Shown here: positions 54,201 through 61,178 of the stretch, one piece after another | Layout of the letters: each line of letters begins with the position of its first letter | How positions within the stretch are numbered: the stretch's first letter is position 1 | NCBI RefSeq assembly: GCF_035046485.1 | Contig: NC_085137.1 | Location: 501,538,536 to 501,602,535, forward strand | From: Aedes albopictus | Lineage: Eukaryota > Arthropoda > Insecta > Diptera > Culicidae | Direction of reading: 5' to 3' | Length of the DNA stretch: 64,000 nucleotides | The notes under the pieces: model-generated | Seen by the model: the letters and a program-made list of their open reading frames with translations, nothing else | Databases searched by the model: none | What the model was told of the DNA's origin: nothing | Program-made: the position numbers and the translations under genes

Positions 54201-57200
54201 CCCGATCTGAGCAACAACACAAGGCCGTCTACAATTTGATGTCCGTGTTAGGGGACGGCTTGTGTGTTTTGTACTGGATCATTCCTAAAATGTTTGGAGC
54301 ACTACAAATGCACATTAAAATTCAGGGACGGATGTACAAACCACAGTATAAAATGGAAAATTAACTGACAAAATGTTCACAACTATTTACAAACGTAACA
54401 CACTCCATGCAACAATCGAAGAATTTTCCAAGAATTGCATTCTCCAATTCATGGAAAATTCTTAAAACTACTTTACATACGTCACAACTAATTTACAAAC
54501 GTAACAATAGTGTCCATAGTGTCTACACGGAAAAACTTGGACTACTTAGGGATTATTTTGAATACTCATGGGTATTTTGCACTGATAAAAATTAAACATT
54601 GAGTCATATGAATAACAAGTAGCGAACTGTACTACTTATAGATCTTCATAGAAGTAGTCCACATAATTTATTACATTATAGGTATGAATAAACAAGTTTA
54701 GTGCGTCTATCTTAGAATTCCTTCACAAGGATTTTTTTCAGAAATTCCGACAGGGTTTGCTTTTGGAACCAAAAATGCTTCTTGGAATGCCTCTCAGAAT
54801 TTCTCACAATACTCCTTCCGAAATTTTACGCCATTTTCTTGGTATCTTTTTGGATTCCTTTTAAAAAATCCCTCCCGAAGATTCTTCCGGATGCCTACCA
54901 GCGTTTAAACAAGAAGTCAGAATATCTTACCAGAATTGGGTTTTCCCGGTATTGCTCCCACAGTCCCTTGTGGGATTTTCACGGAGCGTCTTGCCTAAAG
55001 ACATTTTCCTCTAAGGTTTTCTACCCGGAGATCTGTTCAAGTGTTTCTCTCAGGTTATATTGCAGATGTTGCCGCGAAATTTCTCCTAGAGTTTTAATGG
55101 TGGTTCCTTTTGGATATTTCCTGCGATTCCTTCCGATGTTCGTCTTTCGACTTTCCCTAAAGATCTTCTCGGAATTTCTCCTAAAGTTCTTATAGGAGTT
55201 ATTTCTTTGATTTTTACTAGATCTCCTCCAAGGATTTTTAAGGAGTTTTTCACGAATCTGAATATGAAGAAGTTCCTTTCGGAATTTCTTTCAAAGTTTG
55301 TCCTGTATTTTTTTTTTCAAGAATTTTCCGTGAATTTTCTTCTAGAGTTTCTTCCTGGTTTTTTTTAAGACACGGACACGTTCAATGCTTCCAGTAAGCT
55401 TTTTTTCGCTTTTTGAAGGGAGCATGACACTAGACAATGGACTAGCATGCAACGCCCAGTGGCACAGCCGAAAACTTTTCCTGGCTACGGCGGAAATCGA
55501 ACCCGCACTCTTTAGCACGATGCGACTAAGAGCTTGGTGGCACTAGCCGCACGACCACGGAGCCGCGCTAGGGAATTTCACCTGGAATATTTTCTAGAGT
55601 TTCTCGCGGGATTTCTTTTAAAGTTTCACTTGAGATTTTTTCAGAGTTTCTCCTGGGACTTTTTTCAGAATATTGTTTCCGGTGTTAAGCATTCAGTACA
55701 CGCTTTGCCAATATGCGCAAATATTTGGCTATTTGACGTATCAGACGTTTGCCGTTTGGCTATTATTTGTCAATGGTCAGTACACGTGTGACAAACAACT
55801 GGCAAACTCTTATTTGTACATGTTTGCCACTTGAGTACTGATAGGTGTTGCAAACATGACCAAATATTTGCTATACTGACTTACTTAAAAAGTGATCAAT
55901 TTGTAATATATGCAAATATTCGCCATGACAAAGTTAGGCAAATATTTGCACAACAATGTTATTGCAAATTTATTTGGTCAGTACACACATGACAAATAAA
56001 TTTGTCAAATATTTGCACATTTGGCAAAGCGTGTACTGAAGGCTTTAGTTCTAGGATTTCTTTCCGAGTTTATCTGAATTTTCCATGGACTTACTCCTAA
56101 GATTTTTCGATATTTCTCATAGAATTCTTCTCGTTCTTGTTTTTTAAGATTTTTCCAGGGGTTTCCGTGTAGTTTACCGGATTTCTTGCAGTGATCCGTC
56201 TGATTTTGTTTTCATGACGGGCTTGGTGGTCTAGTGGCTACCGCTTCTGATTCGTATGCAGAAGGTCATGGGTTCAATTCCTGACCCGTCCCTTTCATCC
56301 TACTTTGTATCTTTCTATCCACTTTCTCTTTCTCTTTCTTCTCTACATATACAACTCATGTATATTCATATGTTCATAGCCATCGCTAGAACCAGAAACG
56401 AATTGAAAAAAAGTCGTTTCCCTCCCTTCCATCATCCACTCACAGCACAGTGTATAAACGCCTACAAGTTATGCAACCAAAAAGCGTGCTGTGCCGCTTG
56501 ACCTTATTCACCTTATTCACCACACAATCTATCACCTTTCGAACACTATAAATAACACCCTATCCATGGATCGCATCACCGACCCAACGGTGACTCCCAG
56601 ATCTCCCATCCTTTCCGTCTAACAAATACCCCAGTCCGTGCTGGTTGTGGGGATGCAGAGGTGATCTCGGTCTTTAGTAGCAACAACCACCACACTCTAA
56701 CATTCCTTTCCCTTCCTAACTGACTATAAGGACGTGGCCGGCGCCGTTATTGATCTAAAATGTATGAGCTGCTTTAATTGCACTTTAAGAATAACTGGAG
56801 TGTCCCAGCCCTTATTCATTTGGATCTCAGTGCAATTGGTACCAGCTCAGATCAATCACGGAGGCGCAACCATTGACATGTATAGTCAGATTTGATCGTG
56901 ATTCGCCTGATTTTGTTTTCACGGATATTCTCGGGATTATTCCCAGAGCTCTTCCCGTAATCACTACCAGAAATTGTTCCAAGGTTCTTGAACCTTTTTT
57001 TTTTTACTTTATGTATAATGGAAGTTCACATGATATTTTGTGACTTTTTCATTATATGTCATGTATACCTCGGTGATATCCCTCGCTTCAATTATGTGCA
57101 TTATATGTCACAGAATTTTACAATTTGTTTCGATTTGGGCGGATTCCATACCATGCTTCTGGAAAAAAAAATCTAACAACGGTTCTTCAACAATTCCTCC

Positions 57201-60200
57201 CAGGTTACAGATCTCAAGACGATCTTGGTGGTCTCATAGCTTCTGCTTCTGATTCGTATGCAGAAGGTATTGGGTTCAATTTCTGACTTGTACTTTTCGC
57301 CTGCAACTTCGTAGCACAGTACATGAAATCAATCTGTCAAATCACGCCTATGTACAAGCTATGTAAACACTGAATTGTGCCACGTCTTCATAGTAATATA
57401 ACACACCCTTCGCCTACCAAACAACATCCATGCACCACTTCGAAATATAGAATAAACTTGTATGGAAGCGGATACGGGGTCGTGGGTAAGCGATTGCAAT
57501 TATCACTGCTTTCCTCTCCTCTACATTGACTATGACCTGCAAACTGACGTAGCAGGCGCCATTCTCGCCCAATGATATAAGGACTATCAACACTTACACA
57601 CTGTCCCAAGCAGTCATCTGTAAGTTTCCTGTGTGAGTGTAGCTGATCAGGCAAGACTGGAGTAGCAACTAAGGGTGGCCAATTAGTTGATTAGGCTCAA
57701 GATTAAGATTCCTCCAAGATTACTAGATATAATAAGAAATGTCTTTATTATGTTCTTCAATTTTAATTTTGGGAGATAAATCCGGGAAATTAAATCATTA
57801 TTTGGAAATTTTTAAGGTTTCCCAGATTAAATTCAGCTTTTCTCATTCCAAAAAAAAAAATCAATGTGATAGTTTTCTTGAAATTCTTTCTAGAATTCCT
57901 TCAGAAATTAACTTCAGAAATAACTCCTTTGGGTTTCACTTACACTTTTTCTCCGAATTTCTTCTGGCATTTCAACTGAAATTATAACCGGTATTTCACT
58001 TAAATTGATTAGAAAATTGCTCATATAAAATCTCAGATTTAATTTTCTACCATGGTCATTATCTGTGGTTATCATAGGAGAAATTCCGAAAAAAAATCTT
58101 AAATTTTTGCCAAGAGAAGCCAAGAGAACCAAGAACTGGAGATATCTTAGACGGAAATCTGAATAAAATCCCATAATCAACAATGATAATTATTGCCCTT
58201 TACTGGCATTTTACCAGACTTGCTGGTATGTCTGAAACATACTGGAAAAATGTGTATTTAGAAGGCACGAAATGTTGCTAATTGACAAATTGAGAGATGA
58301 AGTTTGTGAAAAAAGCCGCGTTCTGGTGGGATTCGAACCCATGACTTCGTATTCGCTAGACCGGCGCTTTAACCAACTAAGCCACAGAGCAGGTTATGAT
58401 TCTACGGAATAGAAAGCCAAACTGACTCCGAAGCCACACCGTGGCTCTCTTTCGGCTTAGATGCCAATCCACAACACACTCGCGTTTGTGCCTGACTGTG
58501 TGTACTGACTACAAGGGTACACACTATACACTTGTACACTGGGTACAAGAATTGTTTTTATGAAGCCGAGACTTACTCTCGCACTCCACATACCTAGCCA
58601 CCAAGCAATTTGTTTTGCTGTTGTCTAATCAGTATGCGCCGAGAGCTCGGTTCTCACTAAGCCGAAAAAGAGGGATGGGTTTGTTAAAAAGGAATGTTCA
58701 CGGTGTTGCTTCGGAGTCAGTTTGGCTTTCTGTTCCGCAGAATCATTACCTGCTCTGTGGCTTAGTTGGTTAAAGCGCCGGTCTAGCGAATACGGAGTCG
58801 TTGGTTCGAATCCCACCAGAACGTGTTTTTTTACAAAATCCTTCTTACAAGTTTTTCCGGTATGTCCCACAATCAACTCTGGGAGCAACCTAGAGCAACT
58901 ATTGAAAAAATGCCTGAACATCTCTGGAAGATCTCTGATCGCAATCCCGAGAGTGATCCAGGGGAAATGCTTCGAAGAACACTGAAAAAAAAAACCTCTG
59001 AAAGAGAATCAGGAAACAGCTTTTCAATAAATTCCTGAACTGAAAGTAGTAAAATTCCGGAAGGAGTTCTGGAAGATATTGCAGATAAAACTCTCGGATA
59101 CATCTCGTTAGGAGCTTCGGTATAATGACCGTCCAGGCCCAAACTGTTCACGACCGTTCGAAACAGCCGTCGTTTCTACGGTCGGTAAAACAGTTGATTT
59201 GACAACAAATATAAGCAAGGAAGATTTCGCACGTAAACGCAAATCCCGGCGCTTCCAAGTTGGAAAATAAACACTCCCACTATTGACGAATGTTCTGAAC
59301 AGTTCCACAAACAGTCGGAATAATCCAACTTCTTGCTAAATACACAATACATTTTGGGAAACCATTCGGGAAATATAAATGGAAAAGTTTCTGGAAGAAT
59401 CTCGTGAGAAACTGTACGAGAAACCTTAGAAGAAACAACTGCCAATATCCCTGGAAAACCTTAAGGAAAAATCATCGAAAACAGAGAGAAATCCCAATAA
59501 TTTGGAGGCTCTGGTAAAAACAAACTTTTGAAGTCTTGGAAAAACTTTGAAATCTTTTGAAGCAATTGTAGAAAAACTACTGGAAACATTCTCTACTCAT
59601 GTTGAAATCCCGCGAGGGTCCGTGTGAAATCCTGGTTAACTTCTGACAAAAAAAATCCTGAGGTGTATTTGAAAAACAAGCATAACTATTACCTGAATTG
59701 ACCGTACAATTCGTAATTGCTAATCCATGATTGAATACGTAAATCAAAATTGCACATACTCAGAACCAACAGGTGAAGCCTGTGGTTGGCCTACCATTCT
59801 TCGTGTGCATCTTTGAGAATCCCAAGGTTCAAAAAGTCAATAATGGCGTCGGCTACGTCTTTACACAGTCATCGAAGAAGGAAAGAAATGTTCGAGATCG
59901 CCTCTGCGTATCCGCAGTTATCGCGGAGAGGAGTTTTTGTTAGAGTGATGGGATGGAAAGATACACGATCAGGATTTACTTTGGCAAGTGGTGCGTGCGA
60001 TCGATGTAACTATATGTCGACGTACTATTATGACAAACCATTCAAAGATGTTAGTAATGCAAAACCTAACCAGCTCCACATAGAAACTGTAAGTTATTAG
60101 TAAATGCCGTCACTTGAAGTGACGGACAAAACAAATTGAAAAACAACGATTGTTGGAGTAACATTATCTAGAGCTACTTGCTAATTTTAAATTACTATCC

Positions 60201-61146
60201 ATTGTCTTCCACGACAAAACAATAGCATGAAACGAACTCATTAATTTGTAATGTGCATTCATCTATCTCCAGTCAGCCTCGTGGATAAGGCTTTGGATCG
60301 CCAATTCGGAGACGGCAGGTTCGATTCCTGTTCGGGTCGGGAACTTTTCTCGACTTCCCTGGGCCTAGTGTATCATTGTACTTGCCTCACAATATACAAA
60401 TTCATGCAATGGCAGGCAAAGAAATCCCTTCAATTAATAACTGTGGAAGTGTTCAAAGAACACTAAGTTGAAGTGGGACAGGCCAAGTTCCAGTGGGAAC
60501 GTAGAAGAAACAAATAAGGAGAAGAAGATTTATCTATCTCTCCAGCGCTTGTTGTTCATAACTTTTATACTGAATTCACCGCCAATCATCATTATTAAAT
60601 AAACACTGAATTACGCGTGAATCAGGTTATCCACCTGCGGTTTTTGAATCAATAACAGCACTCTATTTCCATGAATGTTAAATGTTCTATGTACGTTAAA
60701 AGATTAAACATATAAATTACGAACATAGTCCCTCATGGAAAATTGAATTACTGGTTAACCTGCCAATCATCTCCGTTTTTCCATACGATAATGTATACTA
60801 GAATACCATAAAGCAACAGTTGAATCATGTTTCAGCTTCGGACAACATTGTTCTTATTTGTCGATCAATTTTGCATACGGACCCACATATACACACAGAA
60901 ATGCCATTCAATTTTCCCATCGGCCGTGTCAATCAGGCTAATTGACCAAATTGAATTTCCGTGTCTTCCAACCCCCTCGCTATTAATGAATCTTCCTCTC
61001 ACCAGGATGCTGCCACATGAAACCACTGTTGGTTCCCGGAGGACGTGCATTCGTATGGCCATCGGTGCAGAGAGTTCAACGGTACGACATTCAGCCTGCC
61101 GCCATCAATCTCCCAAACGCCCGGTTGTAATTACTTGCCTATTTTT

Positions 61147-61178
<32 letters not shown>

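Noticed and set aside
58740..58825. Functional tRNA gene with an AGC-like anticodon
   Set aside because: The T-stem has a mismatch and the anticodon stem does not form five pairs; it matches the dispersed repeat family.
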